46,298 bases of DNA from Pseudomonas tehranensis (GCF_014268615.1 NZ_JABWQV010000019.1:1-46298); one strand, 5' to 3'. Counted from the first letter of the stretch, positions 1 through 9,632 are shown. Numbers and translations: made by a program. The notes: a model not told the origin generated them from the letters alone.

Positions 1-52
1 CCACAGGAGTGGGCTTGACCTATTGATTTTGCCAAACCCCAAACCCTGTCGC

Positions 53-412
53 TTATCTCGGGTCGACCACATCCAACGCCCGATTTGCCAGCAATTGGCC
101 CAGCTCAATCATCTGCTGGACCCCTTGCGCGATATGTCGTCGCGAGCCCTCCAGATCGAATGCCAGGTCGCTGACCATGGCATTGGCCGAGGCCAGGGTT
201 TCGCTGAGGTTGGCGAGCAGGCATTCGGCGTTGATGTTAGGTGCGATGACGAAAATGGTATCTAGCCTGTCGGATGGTTCTTTTTCGGCTGACGGCTTGA
301 GGTAATAGTCCAAGGCGCGGGTAGCAGCGTCGTCGAGTTTTTTGGCGTTGGTCAACTGACAACGGGATGTGTGGTCGTCTGGGGGTGGGGGATTCGGTGT
401 GTTCTTGAACAT
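53..412 (-). CDS. DUF6124 family small protein
   Basis: A 119-residue cytoplasmic-type protein with no signal peptide or membrane segment. It has the pattern I associate with the Pseudomonas DUF6124 family: an N-terminus rich in Pro and Asn (MFKNTPNPPPPDD), then KKLDDAATRALDYYLKP, a central FVIAPNINAECLLANLSETL, and a helical end with DLEGSRRHIAQ and ELGQLLANRALD. The function is unknown. An in-frame ATG exists 10 codons upstream, but I chose the ATG at 412. A GGAG sits 9 bases before it, and the family usually begins MFK. The gene reads towards the window edge and has no obvious operon partner here. The family assignment is by recall of sequence pattern only. Confidence 0.85.
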   Translation of the reverse strand: MFKNTPNPPPPDDHTSRCQLTNAKKLDDAATRALDYYLKPSAEKEPSDRLDTIFVIAPNINAECLLANLSETLASANAMVSDLAFDLEGSRRHIAQGVQQMIELGQLLANRALDVVDPR

Positions 413-770
413 TGCTGGAAACTCCATGTTATGGAGCCGCAACCGTTTCGCGACTAAACGAAGGGCGGCGGCTGTGCGCAGGTTAGTCGACCGGGGAGTC
501 CAGCATTACCGGCGCGCCCGAAGGCGCCCTGCGCACAACCACCATCAAGTGCAGGATGGATACCTGACTGGACGGAGCTCATGAACCTGCTGAAAACCAA
601 GGGCGACTAAACCCGATCACTGATGGGCAGTGACGGGAATCAAGTTACCGATGGCCTCCAAGGCGCACAAGCCGGCGGATTCTGGCCCAGTTGTAGGCAG
701 CGGCGCAAGGTGACGTAGCTTGCTGGCGTAGTTCCGACAGGACAGGCTTGTAGGACGGTGCAGGTTTCTG
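413..770. other. Intergenic stretch between DUF6124 gene and cobK
   Basis: About 360 bases lie between the start of the DUF6124 gene and the 3' end of cobK. I see no convincing gene. Open frames here are short and lack family features. A GC-rich imperfect hairpin (GGCGC and GCGCC arms) lies near 511-529. It has no T-run and I do not call it a terminator. The DUF6124 promoter must lie near 420-500, but I cannot place it. Confidence 0.4.
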
Positions 771-1493
771 TCAGACCAAATGCCGAAGCCCCTGCAACAC
801 CTCATCCACCGTCCCAAACTCCCGATCCACCCCCGCCAACACCGGCCGCCGCAAAACCAACACCGGCACCCCCCGCTCCCGCGCCACTTCCAGCTTCGGC
901 TCGGTGGCCGTGCTGCCGCTGTTCTTGCTGACCAGCACATCGATCTGCCGTCGCTCGAACAGTTCGCGCTCAGCGTCAATATGAAACGGCCCACGGGCAC
1001 CAATGACCTCACAGCGCTCATTACCGGGGTAAACATCCAGGGCGCGCAGGGTCCAGAATTGCTCGGGCGGGATTTCGTGCAGGTGTTGCAGCGGCTCGCG
1101 GCCCAGGGTGAAGAGGGGGCGGTGGAACGGTTGCAGGGCCTGGATCAGTTCGGCCCAGTCGGCCACTTCGCGCCAGTCATCCCCGACCTGGGGTTGCCAT
1201 GCCGGACGGCGCAGGGCCCAGCAGAGGATGCCGCAAGCGCGGGCGGCGTGGGCGGCGTTGTGGCTGATTTGCGCGGCGTAGGGGTGAGTCGCATCCAGCA
1301 GCAGGTCGATGCCTTGCTCGCGAATGAATTGCGTCAGCCCTTCGGCGCCGCCGTAACCGCCGACGCGCACCTGACAGGTCAGGTCGGTGGGAACGCGGCC
1401 GATACCCGCCAGGCTGTAGATGTGTGTTGGGCCCAGGGTCCGGGCGATGGCCAGGGCTTCGGTGACGCCGCCCAGCAGCAGGATGCGTTTCAT
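771..1493 (-). CDS. cobK: Precorrin-6A reductase CobK
   Basis: A 240-residue NADPH-dependent reductase that converts precorrin-6A to precorrin-6B (dihydro-precorrin-6A) in corrin ring synthesis. The N-terminus has a nucleotide-binding look ([20 protein letters not shown]). It is followed by the family-typical [14 protein letters not shown] around residues 67-80 and by the C-terminal [31 protein letters not shown]. The length is usual for CobK/CbiJ. It is the last gene of a tight minus-strand operon, cobL-cbiD-cobK, and overlaps the end of cbiD by 4 bases (1490-1493), which suggests translational coupling. The ATG start at 1493 is fixed by this overlap. Confidence 0.96.
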   Translation of the reverse strand: MKRILLLGGVTEALAIARTLGPTHIYSLAGIGRVPTDLTCQVRVGGYGGAEGLTQFIREQGIDLLLDATHPYAAQISHNAAHAARACGILCWALRRPAWQPQVGDDWREVADWAELIQALQPFHRPLFTLGREPLQHLHEIPPEQFWTLRALDVYPGNERCEVIGARGPFHIDAERELFERRQIDVLVSKNSGSTATEPKLEVARERGVPVLVLRRPVLAGVDREFGTVDEVLQGLRHLV

Positions 1494-2587
1494 TTGAGAG
1501 CTCCGGCGTGACCGACCACTGCACCCTGGCGGTCGATGGCGAAGACTTCGACCTGGACCTGGGCCGGTACGATGCTACGGGCGAAGGCCAGGGCGTGTGC
1601 GCAAACTGCGTCGCCGAGCGCGATGCCGAGGGCGCTGGCCATCGCCAGGGCTTGCTGGCTGGTGTTGGCCTCGCGAATGCTTTGCTGCAAGGTTTCATCG
1701 GCGCCGATGGCCGCAGCCCATTCGGCCAATTGTGGCAGGTCGATGCTCGAGTGACGGCTGTGCAGGTCCATGTGGCCCGCAGCGAGTTTGCTGATCTTGC
1801 CAAAGCCACCGCAAAGGCTGAGCTTCTCCACGGGCACCTTTCGCACATGCTTGAGCACCGCGCCGACGAAATCGCCCATTTCGATCAGGGCGATTTCCGG
1901 CAGGTTGTAGACCCGGCGCATGGTGTCTTCGCTGGCGTTGCCGGTGCAGGCCGCGATGTGCAGGTAACCGTTGGTTTTTGCCACGTCGATGCCTTGGTGG
2001 ATCGAGGCAATGTAGGCCGCGCAAGAGAACGGTCGGACGATGCCGCTGGTGCCTAGAATCGATAGCCCGCCGAGAATCCCTAGCCGTGGATTCATGGTTT
2101 TCAGCGCCAGCGCCTCGCCTCCCTCCACGTTGACTGTGACCTCGAAGCCGCCGGCATAACCGACTTCCTCGGCCAGCCGTCCCAAGTGCTCGCCGATCAT
2201 TTTGCGCGGCACCGGGTTGATCGCCGGCTCACCGACGGCCAGCACCAGTCCCGGCCGTGTCACCGTGCCCACGCCGCGTCCGGCAACGAAACGAACGCCT
2301 GGCCCGTCCGTCAGCCGCACCTGGGAGAACAGCAGCGCGCCGTGGGTCACATCCGGGTCATCGCCGGCATCCTTGATCGTCCCGGCTTCGGCGCCCTGCT
2401 CGGTCAGCCGGCAGAACTCCAGGCGCATCTGCACCTGCTTGCCCTTGGGCAGCACGATATCGACGGCATCGGCCTGGATGCCACAAAGCAGCAACCGCGC
2501 AGCCGCCAGACTGGTGGCGGTGGCGCAGCTTCCGGTGGTCAGGCCACTGCGCAGGGGCGCGGGTTGTTCGGCGGTTTCGTCACGCAT
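1490..2587 (-). CDS. cbiD: Cobalt-precorrin-5B / precorrin-5 C1-methyltransferase CbiD
   Basis: A 365-residue SAM-dependent enzyme that methylates C-1 of the ring-contracted corrin intermediate. The N-terminal [17 protein letters not shown] (about residues 13-29) is the CbiD signature. [17 protein letters not shown] and [11 protein letters not shown] follow in the middle, and [19 protein letters not shown] after them. The gene overlaps cobL by 8 bases and cobK by 4, so all three are probably one translationally coupled unit. CbiD is classically the anaerobic-route enzyme. Here it sits with oxygen-type CobG and CobK and no cobF is seen, so it probably does the CobF step. That substitution is known in some proteobacteria and is an inference for this strain. 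Confidence 0.96.
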   Translation of the reverse strand: MRDETAEQPAPLRSGLTTGSCATATSLAAARLLLCGIQADAVDIVLPKGKQVQMRLEFCRLTEQGAEAGTIKDAGDDPDVTHGALLFSQVRLTDGPGVRFVAGRGVGTVTRPGLVLAVGEPAINPVPRKMIGEHLGRLAEEVGYAGGFEVTVNVEGGEALALKTMNPRLGILGGLSILGTSGIVRPFSCAAYIASIHQGIDVAKTNGYLHIAACTGNASEDTMRRVYNLPEIALIEMGDFVGAVLKHVRKVPVEKLSLCGGFGKISKLAAGHMDLHSRHSSIDLPQLAEWAAAIGADETLQQSIREANTSQQALAMASALGIALGDAVCAHALAFARSIVPAQVQVEVFAIDRQGAVVGHAGALK

Positions 2588-3791
2588 CGAAAGGTTTCGT
2601 CAGGTCCAGCAAGGTGATCGGCAATGCTTGGCGCCAGGTGTCGAAATCGCCCAATGGCTGGGCCTGGGCAATGTGGATACGGGTCAGTTCGCCGCCATGT
2701 AGTTCGCGCCAGTTCATCAGCGTCATCTCGCTCTGCAGCGTCACCGCATTGGCCACCAGCCGTCCGCCAGGCTTGAGCTGGGCCCAGCAAGCGTCGAGCA
2801 CGCCCTCGCGGGTTACGCCGCCGCCGATGAATACCGCGTCCGGCGGCTCCAGTCCTTCCAGAGCCTGCGGTGCCCGCCCGCGGATCAGTTGCAGGCCGGG
2901 CACGCCAAGGGCGTCGCGGTTACGTTCGATCAACCCTTGGCGGCCTTCGTCGGCCTCGATGGCCAGGGCTCGGCAACTGGGGTGGGCGCGCATCCATTCG
3001 ATACCGATGGAGCCGCTGCCCGCCCCCACATCCCAGAGCAGTTCTCCGGGCATCGGGGCCAGGCGGGCGAGGGTAATGGCGCGCACGTCGCGTTTGGTTA
3101 GCTGGCCGTCATGTTCAAACGCGGCGTCCGGCAAACCGGCCAGGCGCGACAGGCGCAACGCCGAGGGTTCGGCCCGGCATTCGACGGCGATCAGGTTCAG
3201 GTCCGTGACGGTGGGATCGGACCACTGTGCCGCACAGCTTTCGATCCGCCGTTCGGCCGTGCCGCCCAGGTGTTCGAGCACGGTCATGGGGCTGGGGCCG
3301 AAGCCGCGCTCGCGAAGCAGCGCCGCCACGGCAGCAGGACTGTGACGGTCGTTGCTCAGCAGCAACAGCCGGACGCCTGTGGATAAATGCGCGCTGAGTG
3401 CCGCCAGGGGCCGCGCCACCAGCGACAGGGTGACCACCTCCTGTAAGGGCCAACCCATGCGGGCCGCCGCCAGCGAACAGGACGATGGTGCCGGGACGAT
3501 CAGCATTTCATCGCCCCGCACCTGTTTGGCGAGGCTGGCGCCCACGCCATAGAACATCGGATCGCCGCTGGCCAGCACGCACACCGGCTCGCCGCGCCGT
3601 GCCAGCAGCGGTTCGAGGGAAAATGGACGGGGCCACAGCTCCCGTTCACCCCGGATGCACAGCGGCAACAGCGCCAGTTGGCGTTCGCTGCCCAAAATGC
3701 GCGACGCCCGCAGCAAAGCGTGGCGGGCCGTTCGGCCCAGGCCCTTGAAGCCGTCTTCACCGATGCCCACTACGGTCAGCCAGGGGGTCAT
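2580..3791 (-). CDS. cobL: Precorrin-6Y C5,15-methyltransferase (decarboxylating) CobL
   Basis: A 403-residue bifunctional enzyme that adds methyl groups at C-5 and C-15 and removes the C-12 acetate carboxyl, giving precorrin-8X. Residues 1 to about 210 are the CbiE half, a tetrapyrrole methylase fold with [12 protein letters not shown] at the start and the [17 protein letters not shown] loop. Residues about 215-400 are the CbiT half, a Rossmann methyltransferase with [16 protein letters not shown] around residue 253 and PDAVFIGGG. The fused length is normal for CobL. It is the first gene of the minus-strand cob operon, and its start faces the zeta-toxin gene and the divergent cobG operon. 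Confidence 0.96.
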   Translation of the reverse strand: MTPWLTVVGIGEDGFKGLGRTARHALLRASRILGSERQLALLPLCIRGERELWPRPFSLEPLLARRGEPVCVLASGDPMFYGVGASLAKQVRGDEMLIVPAPSSCSLAAARMGWPLQEVVTLSLVARPLAALSAHLSTGVRLLLLSNDRHSPAAVAALLRERGFGPSPMTVLEHLGGTAERRIESCAAQWSDPTVTDLNLIAVECRAEPSALRLSRLAGLPDAAFEHDGQLTKRDVRAITLARLAPMPGELLWDVGAGSGSIGIEWMRAHPSCRALAIEADEGRQGLIERNRDALGVPGLQLIRGRAPQALEGLEPPDAVFIGGGVTREGVLDACWAQLKPGGRLVANAVTLQSEMTLMNWRELHGGELTRIHIAQAQPLGDFDTWRQALPITLLDLTKPFDA

Positions 3792-3878
3792 CTCTGTTCC
3801 TCGAATGGATAGGGTTGATCGGCGGGCTTGTTGCGCGCGCGAACCGGGCCGCCATCATACCGTGCGTCTTCGGTTATG

Positions 3879-3950
3879 GCGTGGGCCGTTGCGAGCCTGC
3901 TCGCGATGGCGCCGGCACATTCAACCCCACCTTCTCACGCAGGCAGCCGA
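3879..3950 (+). repeat. REP-like palindromic repeat, degenerate
   Basis: The segment starts GTGGGCCGTTGCGAG and has a small stem (GCGAG, loop CCTG, CTCGC). It is followed by GGCACATTCAAC at 3914-3925. It resembles the left half of the common Pseudomonas REP-type element with a GCGAGCAAGCCCGCTCCCACA-like end. The same 12-base string recurs, in the same orientation, in the repeat at 5045-5122. The two repeats bracket the zeta-toxin gene. The right arm is eroded. Confidence 0.5.
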
Positions 3951-3951
3951 T

Positions 3952-4857
3952 TCATCGGTAGACGTATTTGAGGATATAGGCATACAGGTCGTTGTAGACC
4001 GACTCGGGTACGTGTTCAGCATGGGCCTGGGTCTTGAGCAGTGTCAGGTGGCACTCCTTCACCATTTCTTCGCGATCGCCAATGAGGTGGAGGCGGTTGT
4101 TGGTGATGATCTCGAAGGCATTTGCATAAACCACCTTCGGTCCCGCGATAAGCAAAGTCCCGTCCGGATCGAGGGTATAGGTGTTTTGAGTGCGCAGGAT
4201 CCGTTCCTTCAAGGGGCCGAACCCGCGTTCGTACAAAAATATCTGCGAGCCGCTGACTGCTTTGGCGGCCGTCTCGATAGCCAGCAGGGTCGACTGGGTG
4301 TTGCCCAGGCTGGCATTGAGCGCCGATAGCGTGACGAACCTTTCCAACTCCTGTTTTTCCAGGCTTCTGAGGGCTCTTTTGATACTCGATAGATGAGTGA
4401 ACTCTTTCTTGCAGGCGATGATGTGGGTTTCGAGCTGATAGCCCGCTGCCGTGGCCATCGGCGGGAAGGCCGCAAAATCGCTGCCGTCGAATGCGCATTC
4501 CATGATGATGTTGTATTTGTTCCTGAACGCCTCTGCGAAGATTTTCGAGCAAACCTCTCGAACAAAGGCCTCGGTATGCTCATAAGCATGCAGCACACCG
4601 CGTTGGATCATCTGGGCGTAGTGAGGGTGCTTTTCCCGGTATTCGGGCAAGTACAGGCGAACATAGTTGTCGTAGCGCCCGGAGGGCAGGAGGCTTTTTT
4701 CCAGCAGATAGGTTTTTCCCGATCCCTGCGATCCGGCGACGATCAGCATTTTGGGGACGGACTCGGCCGTGATGCCATTGAACAGCGTGTCGGTGATTTC
4801 GGTGAACGCGGTCGTGACCTGTTCCGGGGTGTAGGCGTAATTCGATGTGTGTGGCAT
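3952..4857 (-). CDS. Zeta-toxin-family P-loop kinase, orphan
   Basis: A 301-residue protein with a Walker A motif (AGSQGSGKT, residues 41-49). It then has LPEYREKHPHY (residues 70-80), which matches the D/E-x-FR-x-x-HP-x-Y region of zeta toxins, and NIIMECAF (residues 116-123), like the N-V/I-x-x-E-x-T strand. Known zeta/PezT enzymes phosphorylate UDP-N-acetylglucosamine and block wall synthesis. Whether this one does so cannot be read from sequence. No epsilon-like antitoxin gene is adjacent. The gene lies in the control region between the divergent cobL and cobG operons, where Pseudomonas usually has nothing. It is AT-richer than its neighbours, which suggests acquisition. The start at 4857 has an AAGGA 9 bases upstream. 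It could also be a non-toxic P-loop kinase of this fold. Confidence 0.8.
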   Translation of the reverse strand: MPHTSNYAYTPEQVTTAFTEITDTLFNGITAESVPKMLIVAGSQGSGKTYLLEKSLLPSGRYDNYVRLYLPEYREKHPHYAQMIQRGVLHAYEHTEAFVREVCSKIFAEAFRNKYNIIMECAFDGSDFAAFPPMATAAGYQLETHIIACKKEFTHLSSIKRALRSLEKQELERFVTLSALNASLGNTQSTLLAIETAAKAVSGSQIFLYERGFGPLKERILRTQNTYTLDPDGTLLIAGPKVVYANAFEIITNNRLHLIGDREEMVKECHLTLLKTQAHAEHVPESVYNDLYAYILKYVYR

Positions 4858-5263
4858 ATCCTGATGTCCTTATCAAAGATTCCCATGAAGTGAAGTGAGT
4901 GGCTGCCCTTTTTAATAAAGCGGGGTTTTGCGGCGTGTTCAAATGAGCGTGTGTTCCAAGGTATGTATCTGTTTGTTAAGGTAAAAATACCTACAGGGAA
5001 GGCGCCGGCAACTTACGTCAGCGTGCCCGGCACAGAACCCCATTGGCGGGCTTGTTCGCGAAGGCCTTGGCACATTCAACATCACCCTTTCAGGTGGACC
5101 GCTATCGCGAACAGGTTCGATCCCTCCGTTTTGTGGCCGTGATCGCCTCCCTGGCACAGCACGATGCCCGTAATCCGACCAGCAAGCTTTTCATGCCCCC
5201 CGGCAAAGCAGGCATAATGGCGGGCCTTCGCCGTTGCGGCGTGCCTTATCTACCGGTTTGCCC
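4858..5263. other. Upstream region of cobG
   Basis: About 400 bases between the divergent zeta-toxin gene and cobG. It holds an AT-rich part at about 4860-4990, likely promoter sequence for the zeta gene, and the REP-like palindrome at 5045-5122. I looked for the B12-box and the other conserved parts of a cobalamin riboswitch on both strands and did not find them. I cannot place a sigma-70 promoter for cobG with confidence. Confidence 0.4.
5045..5122 (+). repeat. REP-like palindromic repeat
   Basis: A perfect 9-base inverted repeat (TGTTCGCGA at 5053-5061, TCGCGAACA at 5105-5113) encloses GGCACATTCAAC at 5069-5080. The layout GGGCTTG-TTCGCGA ... TATCGCGAA-CA is that of the frequent dispersed Pseudomonas palindromes of about 90 bases. 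It has the same orientation as the degenerate copy at 3879-3950. Confidence 0.65.
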
Positions 5264-6583
5264 TTGAACGAACGTCCATCATCCAGCGTCATACGTCCCT
5301 CGGGTTGTCCGGGGTTGCTGCGTGTCGTCCAGGCGCTGGACGGTGGGATCTGCCGCATCAAGCTCGACGGTGGTTCCATTCAGGCCGATCAGGCCGACGC
5401 CGTGGCGTGGGCGGCCGAGCGGTTCGCCGGTGGCGTGATCGAGGCGACCAACCGCGCCAACCTGCAAATTCGCGGGGTGGGTCCCCGGCACGATGCGTTG
5501 GTCGAGCCCCTGCTGAACGCCGGACTGGGCCCCCGCAAACTGGCCGGCGATGACGTGCGCAACCTGATGCTCAGCCCCACGGCCGGGATCGACCGGCAGA
5601 TGCTGCTCGATACCCGTCCGTTGGCCGCGCGGATTCTTTTCACCCTGCAAACCCATGAACGCTTCCATGAGCTGTCGGCCAAGTTCGCCGTGCAATTGGA
5701 CGGCGGGGAAGGGGTGGCGATGCTTGAGCATCACCATGACCTGTGGCTCTCGGCGCTGGTTCGCAACGGCGAGCCATGGCTGGTCTTCGGGCTGGCAGGC
5801 ACCCCGCTGGATAAGCCGGACGGCGCTGTACGCCTGGCCCAGGCACATGAGTTGGTGGTGGCGGTGCTGGAGTTATTTCTCGACCTGGCCCGCTCCGACC
5901 AGACGCGCATGCGTCACTTGCTGGCCGAAATCCCGAGGGATGAGTGCCTCGTCCAGTTGGCCCGCCGCGTGGCGTTGCAGCCCTGTGCGGATTGGCGGCG
6001 GGACCAGTCCATCGACGGATTGCACATCGGCATCCATTCCCAGCACGACGACCGGGTCTACGTTGGCGCGGCGGCACCTCTGGGCCGGCTTGACGCCGTC
6101 ATGCTGCGCGCAGTGGCGCAACTGGCGCGGGACAAGGGCGACGCCAGTTTGCGTTTCACCCCCTGGCAAAGCCTGTTGCTGCCCAACGTGCGCCGCGAGG
6201 AAGCGGACGACGTGCTGGCGCGGCTCGAAGGGTTGGGGTTGTTGTGTGCAGTCGATCAACCCTTGGCGCAACTCATCGCTTGCACCGGCTCCAGTGGCTG
6301 CGGCAAAGCCTTGGCCGACACCAAGGCCGATGCTCGTCAATTGGCCGAGCTGCTGCAACGTCAGGGCCGTGCCCTGAAGATCCATCTGTCGGGCTGTCCG
6401 CGTTCCTGCGCGGCGGCCCATGTCGCGCCCGCCACCTTGCTGGCGGTCGCCCCCGGTCGTTACGACCTGTATTTTCGCGATGCGACGCAGCCGGGTTTCG
6501 GCGCGTTGCAGGCGCACGATCTAACTATTGAAGCGCTCGGCCACTGGCTCGACGCTCGCCCCCGGAGCCCCCTTGATGCTTGA
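5264..6583 (+). CDS. cobG: Precorrin-3B synthase CobG
   Basis: A 439-residue monooxygenase related to sulfite/nitrite reductases. It uses O2 to turn precorrin-3A into precorrin-3B, the step that marks the aerobic B12 route. Two ferredoxin-like half domains are followed by the Fe-S ligand set CTGSSGC (Cys340, Cys346) and GCPRSC (Cys378, Cys382). The frame is open further upstream, with a TTG at 5234. I chose the TTG at 5264 because it gives LNERPSSSVIRPSGCPGLLR, the usual CobG beginning. No strong Shine-Dalgarno is seen for either. It is the first gene of cobG-cobH-cobI-cobJ and overlaps cobH by 8 bases. Confidence 0.93.
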   Translation: MNERPSSSVIRPSGCPGLLRVVQALDGGICRIKLDGGSIQADQADAVAWAAERFAGGVIEATNRANLQIRGVGPRHDALVEPLLNAGLGPRKLAGDDVRNLMLSPTAGIDRQMLLDTRPLAARILFTLQTHERFHELSAKFAVQLDGGEGVAMLEHHHDLWLSALVRNGEPWLVFGLAGTPLDKPDGAVRLAQAHELVVAVLELFLDLARSDQTRMRHLLAEIPRDECLVQLARRVALQPCADWRRDQSIDGLHIGIHSQHDDRVYVGAAAPLGRLDAVMLRAVAQLARDKGDASLRFTPWQSLLLPNVRREEADDVLARLEGLGLLCAVDQPLAQLIACTGSSGCGKALADTKADARQLAELLQRQGRALKIHLSGCPRSCAAAHVAPATLLAVAPGRYDLYFRDATQPGFGALQAHDLTIEALGHWLDARPRSPLDA

Positions 6584-7202
6584 TTACATCCGCGACGGTC
6601 AGGAGATCTATCGCAACTCCTTCGCGATCATTCGCGCCGAAGCCAACCTGGCGCGCATTCCGGCCGACCTGGAAAAACTCGCGGTGCGGGTGATTCACGC
6701 CTGCGGCATGGTCGAGGCTGTCGATGGCCTGCAGTTTTCCGAGGGCGCCGGCACGGCGGGACGCCAGGCGCTGGCCGCCGGTGCGCCGATCCTGTGCGAT
6801 GCGCGAATGGTTTCCGAGGGCGTGACCCGGGCTCGCCTGCCCGCGAACAATCCGGTGATCTGTACCCTGCGCGACGAGAGCGTGCCGGCGTTGGCTCTTG
6901 AATTGGGCAACACCCGCTCGGCGGCCGCCCTGGAGCTTTGGCGTCCGCACCTGGAAGGCAGCGTCGTGGTGATCGGCAATGCGCCGACCGCCCTGTTCTA
7001 CCTGTTGGAAATGCTCGATGCCGGCGCGCCGAAACCGGCACTGATTCTCGGCTTTCCGGTAGGTTTCGTCGGTGCCGCTGAGTCCAAGGCGATGCTGGCG
7101 GCCAACAGCCGTGGCGTGCCGTTCGTGATCATGCAAGGCCGGCTCGGCGGCAGCGCCATGGCCGCCGCCGCCGTCAACGCCCTCGCTACGGAGATTGAAT
7201 GA
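6576..7202 (+). CDS. cobH: Precorrin-8X methylmutase CobH
   Basis: A 208-residue enzyme that moves the C-11 methyl group to C-12, turning precorrin-8X into hydrogenobyrinic acid. It begins [20 protein letters not shown], the family start, and contains [12 protein letters not shown] with the catalytic-type His at about residue 43. [21 protein letters not shown] and the C-terminal [14 protein letters not shown] are also typical. The ATG at 6576 lies inside the end of cobG (8-base overlap), and the gene ends overlapping cobI by 4 bases. The frame is open upstream of 6576, but only this start gives the family N-terminus. Confidence 0.96.
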   Translation: MLDYIRDGQEIYRNSFAIIRAEANLARIPADLEKLAVRVIHACGMVEAVDGLQFSEGAGTAGRQALAAGAPILCDARMVSEGVTRARLPANNPVICTLRDESVPALALELGNTRSAAALELWRPHLEGSVVVIGNAPTALFYLLEMLDAGAPKPALILGFPVGFVGAAESKAMLAANSRGVPFVIMQGRLGGSAMAAAAVNALATEIE

Positions 7203-7933
7203 TGCAGCAGCCTGGACGTCTGATTGGCCTCGGCGTTGGCCCCGGTGACCCGGAACTGATTACGGTCAAGGCCCTGCGCCTGCTGCGCGAATCGCCGGTG
7301 GTGGCGTACTTCGTCGCCAAGGGCAAGAAGGGCAACGCCTTCGGCATCATTGAGGCGCATCTGCAGGAGGCACAAACGTTGTTGCCACTGGTCTATCCGG
7401 TGACCACCGAAGCGTTGCCGGCACCGCTGTCCTATGAACAGGTCATCGCCGACTTCTACGACACCGCTGCCCAACAGTTGGCCGTGCATCTGGATGCCGG
7501 TCGCGACGTGGCGGTGATCTGCGAGGGCGATCCGTTCTTCTACGGCTCCTACATGTACTTGCACGATCGCCTGGCCGAGCGCTATGACGCCGAAGTGATT
7601 CCTGGCGTGTGCTCGATGCTCGGGGGCGCCTCGGTGCTGGGTGCGCCGCTGGTCTATCGCAACCAGAGTCTGTCGGTGCTCTCCGGCGTATTGCCCTTCG
7701 AGGAGCTCAAGCGCCGCCTGGCCGATGCCGATGCGGCGGTCATCATGAAGCTGGGACGCAATTTCCCCAAGGTCCGTCAGGTACTCCAGGAACTGGGTCT
7801 GGACGATCGGGCGTTGTACGTCGAGCGGGCAACCATGGCCAACCAGAAGATCGTGCCGCTGGATGAAGTCGAGCCCATGTCCTCGCCGTACTTCTCGCTG
7901 ATCATCGTGCCGGGCGAACGGTGGCAAGGTTGA
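7199..7933 (+). CDS. cobI: Precorrin-2 C20-methyltransferase CobI
   Basis: A 244-residue SAM-dependent methylase that acts on precorrin-2, the branch point from siroheme, to give precorrin-3A. It shows the tetrapyrrole methylase landmarks: [24 protein letters not shown] at the N-terminus, [18 protein letters not shown] near residue 105, then [19 protein letters not shown] and VIMKLGRNF. Two adjacent ATGs at 7199 and 7202 are possible starts. The first overlaps the cobH stop codon by 4 bases. It is the third gene of the cobGHIJ operon. Confidence 0.96.
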   Translation: MMQQPGRLIGLGVGPGDPELITVKALRLLRESPVVAYFVAKGKKGNAFGIIEAHLQEAQTLLPLVYPVTTEALPAPLSYEQVIADFYDTAAQQLAVHLDAGRDVAVICEGDPFFYGSYMYLHDRLAERYDAEVIPGVCSMLGGASVLGAPLVYRNQSLSVLSGVLPFEELKRRLADADAAVIMKLGRNFPKVRQVLQELGLDDRALYVERATMANQKIVPLDEVEPMSSPYFSLIIVPGERWQG

Positions 7934-9624
7934 TGACGTCCAGGGCGCCGGCCATCGTCATTCTTGGCCCCGGCAGCCTCGCAACGGCCCGGCGGATCCA
8001 GCAGCGCTACCCTGATGCCTTGATCCACGGCCTGGCCGGGCGGGTTGAGGGTGCGGACAGCCAATACCACGAGTTCGGCGCGACGCTGCGCGAGCTCTAC
8101 CAACAGGACAGGCCGATCATCGCCCTGTGCGCGGCCGGCATCGTTATCCGCACGCTGGCGTCGCTGCTGCTGGAAAAAGGCGTCGAACCGCCAGTGCTGG
8201 CAGTGGCCGAGGATGGCAGCGCCGTGGTGCCGCTGCTTGGCGGGCTGGGCGGGGTCAATGTCATGGCCCGTGAGATCGCGGCAGCGTTGCAAGTCGCTCC
8301 AGCAATCACCACCAGCGGCGAATTGCGTTTTGGTACCTGCCTGCTCAATCCGCCGAGCGGTTACCGTCTTGACGACCTGGAGCAGGGCAAACGCTTTGTG
8401 TCGGATCTGCTGGCCGGTGAGTCGGTGCGTATTGAGGGGGCTGCGCCATGGCTGGATCAGGCGCAACTGCCCCAGGATGAACAGGCGCGTCTGGCCATTC
8501 GTGTCGACTGCGCAGCGGCTGCGCCCGCGTTGGATGAATTGCGGATTTATCCGCGCACTGTGGTGGTGGCGGTGCCCGCGGGTGCGCCGGTGTCCATTGA
8601 CGAAGTTTTGCGTGAAGCCGGTCTGGCGGTGCAATCGCTGGCGTGTCTGTTGGCGGCGGACAGCGACATGGCGCGTCCGGATCTGCAGGCAGCCGCATCG
8701 GCATTGAACGTGCCGCTACGGTTCGCAGGGGCCAGTGCTGACGTTGCCCAATGGTTGAGCGATGCCCTTGAGCAACCGGCAGCGGTGCGCAGGGTGGGCG
8801 ATTGTGCGATCGCCGTAGCCGAGCAGCCCCTCGACCCCCAACAGATCGGCCGTCCGCGCGGGCGTCTTGCCGTGATCGGCCTTGGCCCGGGCGCTGCCGA
8901 TCTGATGGTGCCGGCCGTGCGCGCCGAACTCGACCGCGCCACCGATGTGCTGGGCTACGAAACCTACGTACGCATGGCTGGCCCCTTTCGGCCCGATCAG
9001 GTGCAGCACTGCACCGATAACCGCGAGGAAATGCAGCGTGCCCGGCATGCCTTCGAGCTGGCGGCCCAGGGGCGCTCCGTGGTCGTGGTGTCGTCCGGCG
9101 ATCCAGGCGTGTTCGCCATGGCGGCGGCTGTGCTCGAAGCACTGCACGAATCGGCGGATGCCCACTGGCACAACGTCGACCTGCAAATTCTCCCTGGCGT
9201 CTCGGCCTCCCTGGCCACCGCCGCCCAGGCCGGTGCGCCGCTGGGTCATGATTTTTGCGTGATGTCGTTGTCGGACAATCTCAAGCCATGGTCGATCATC
9301 GAGAAACGCCTGGATCTGGCGGCTGAAGCAGACCTGGCCCTGGCGTTCTACAACCCGATCTCCCGTTCCCGACCGTGGCAGCTGGGGCGAGCGCTGGAAA
9401 TCGTCGCGCAACATCGCACGCCGCACACGCCGGTGGTGTTGGGGCGCGATATCGGGCGTCCGGGCCAGACCCTGCGGGTCACGACTCTGGGGCAGTTGAC
9501 CCCGGACCAGGTGGACATGCGCACCATGGTGCTGGTGGGGTCTTCCACCACTTGCGTGTTCCCTCGCGCTGAAGGTGGCGACTGGGTCTATACCCCGCGC
9601 TGGTATGGCAGCAAACCTCTTTGA
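7933..9624 (+). CDS. cobJ: CbiG/CobE-CobJ fusion: precorrin-3B C17-methyltransferase with CbiG domains
   Basis: A 563-residue fusion. The first 200 residues or so are CbiG N-terminal and middle regions (IVILGPGSLATARRIQ, ALCAAGIVIRTLA, VPLLGGLGGVNVMAREIA). About residues 205-310 are the CbiG-C/CobE domain (GAPVSIDEVLREAGL, DLQAAASALNVPLRF). The rest is the CobJ methylase (LAVIGLGPGAADLMVPAV, GYETYV, VVSSGDPGVFAMAA, ILPGVSASLATAAQAGAPLGHD). CobJ methylates C-17 and contracts the ring to precorrin-4. The ATG at 7933 overlaps the cobI stop codon by one base. A GTG at 7921 is an alternative. It is the last gene of the operon and is followed by a hairpin. Confidence 0.94.
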   Translation: MTSRAPAIVILGPGSLATARRIQQRYPDALIHGLAGRVEGADSQYHEFGATLRELYQQDRPIIALCAAGIVIRTLASLLLEKGVEPPVLAVAEDGSAVVPLLGGLGGVNVMAREIAAALQVAPAITTSGELRFGTCLLNPPSGYRLDDLEQGKRFVSDLLAGESVRIEGAAPWLDQAQLPQDEQARLAIRVDCAAAAPALDELRIYPRTVVVAVPAGAPVSIDEVLREAGLAVQSLACLLAADSDMARPDLQAAASALNVPLRFAGASADVAQWLSDALEQPAAVRRVGDCAIAVAEQPLDPQQIGRPRGRLAVIGLGPGAADLMVPAVRAELDRATDVLGYETYVRMAGPFRPDQVQHCTDNREEMQRARHAFELAAQGRSVVVVSSGDPGVFAMAAAVLEALHESADAHWHNVDLQILPGVSASLATAAQAGAPLGHDFCVMSLSDNLKPWSIIEKRLDLAAEADLALAFYNPISRSRPWQLGRALEIVAQHRTPHTPVVLGRDIGRPGQTLRVTTLGQLTPDQVDMRTMVLVGSSTTCVFPRAEGGDWVYTPRWYGSKPL

Positions 9625-9632
9625 TTCGCCTC

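Noticed and set aside
617..1036. Minus-strand frame of 139 codons overlapping the end of cobK
   Set aside because: It overlaps cobK out of frame, has an Arg/Trp/Cys-rich composition typical of shadow frames, and shows no family motif.
4858..5263. Possible cobalamin riboswitch before cobG
   Set aside because: No B12 box or other conserved core elements were found on either strand. The palindromic signal there is better explained as a REP-like repeat.
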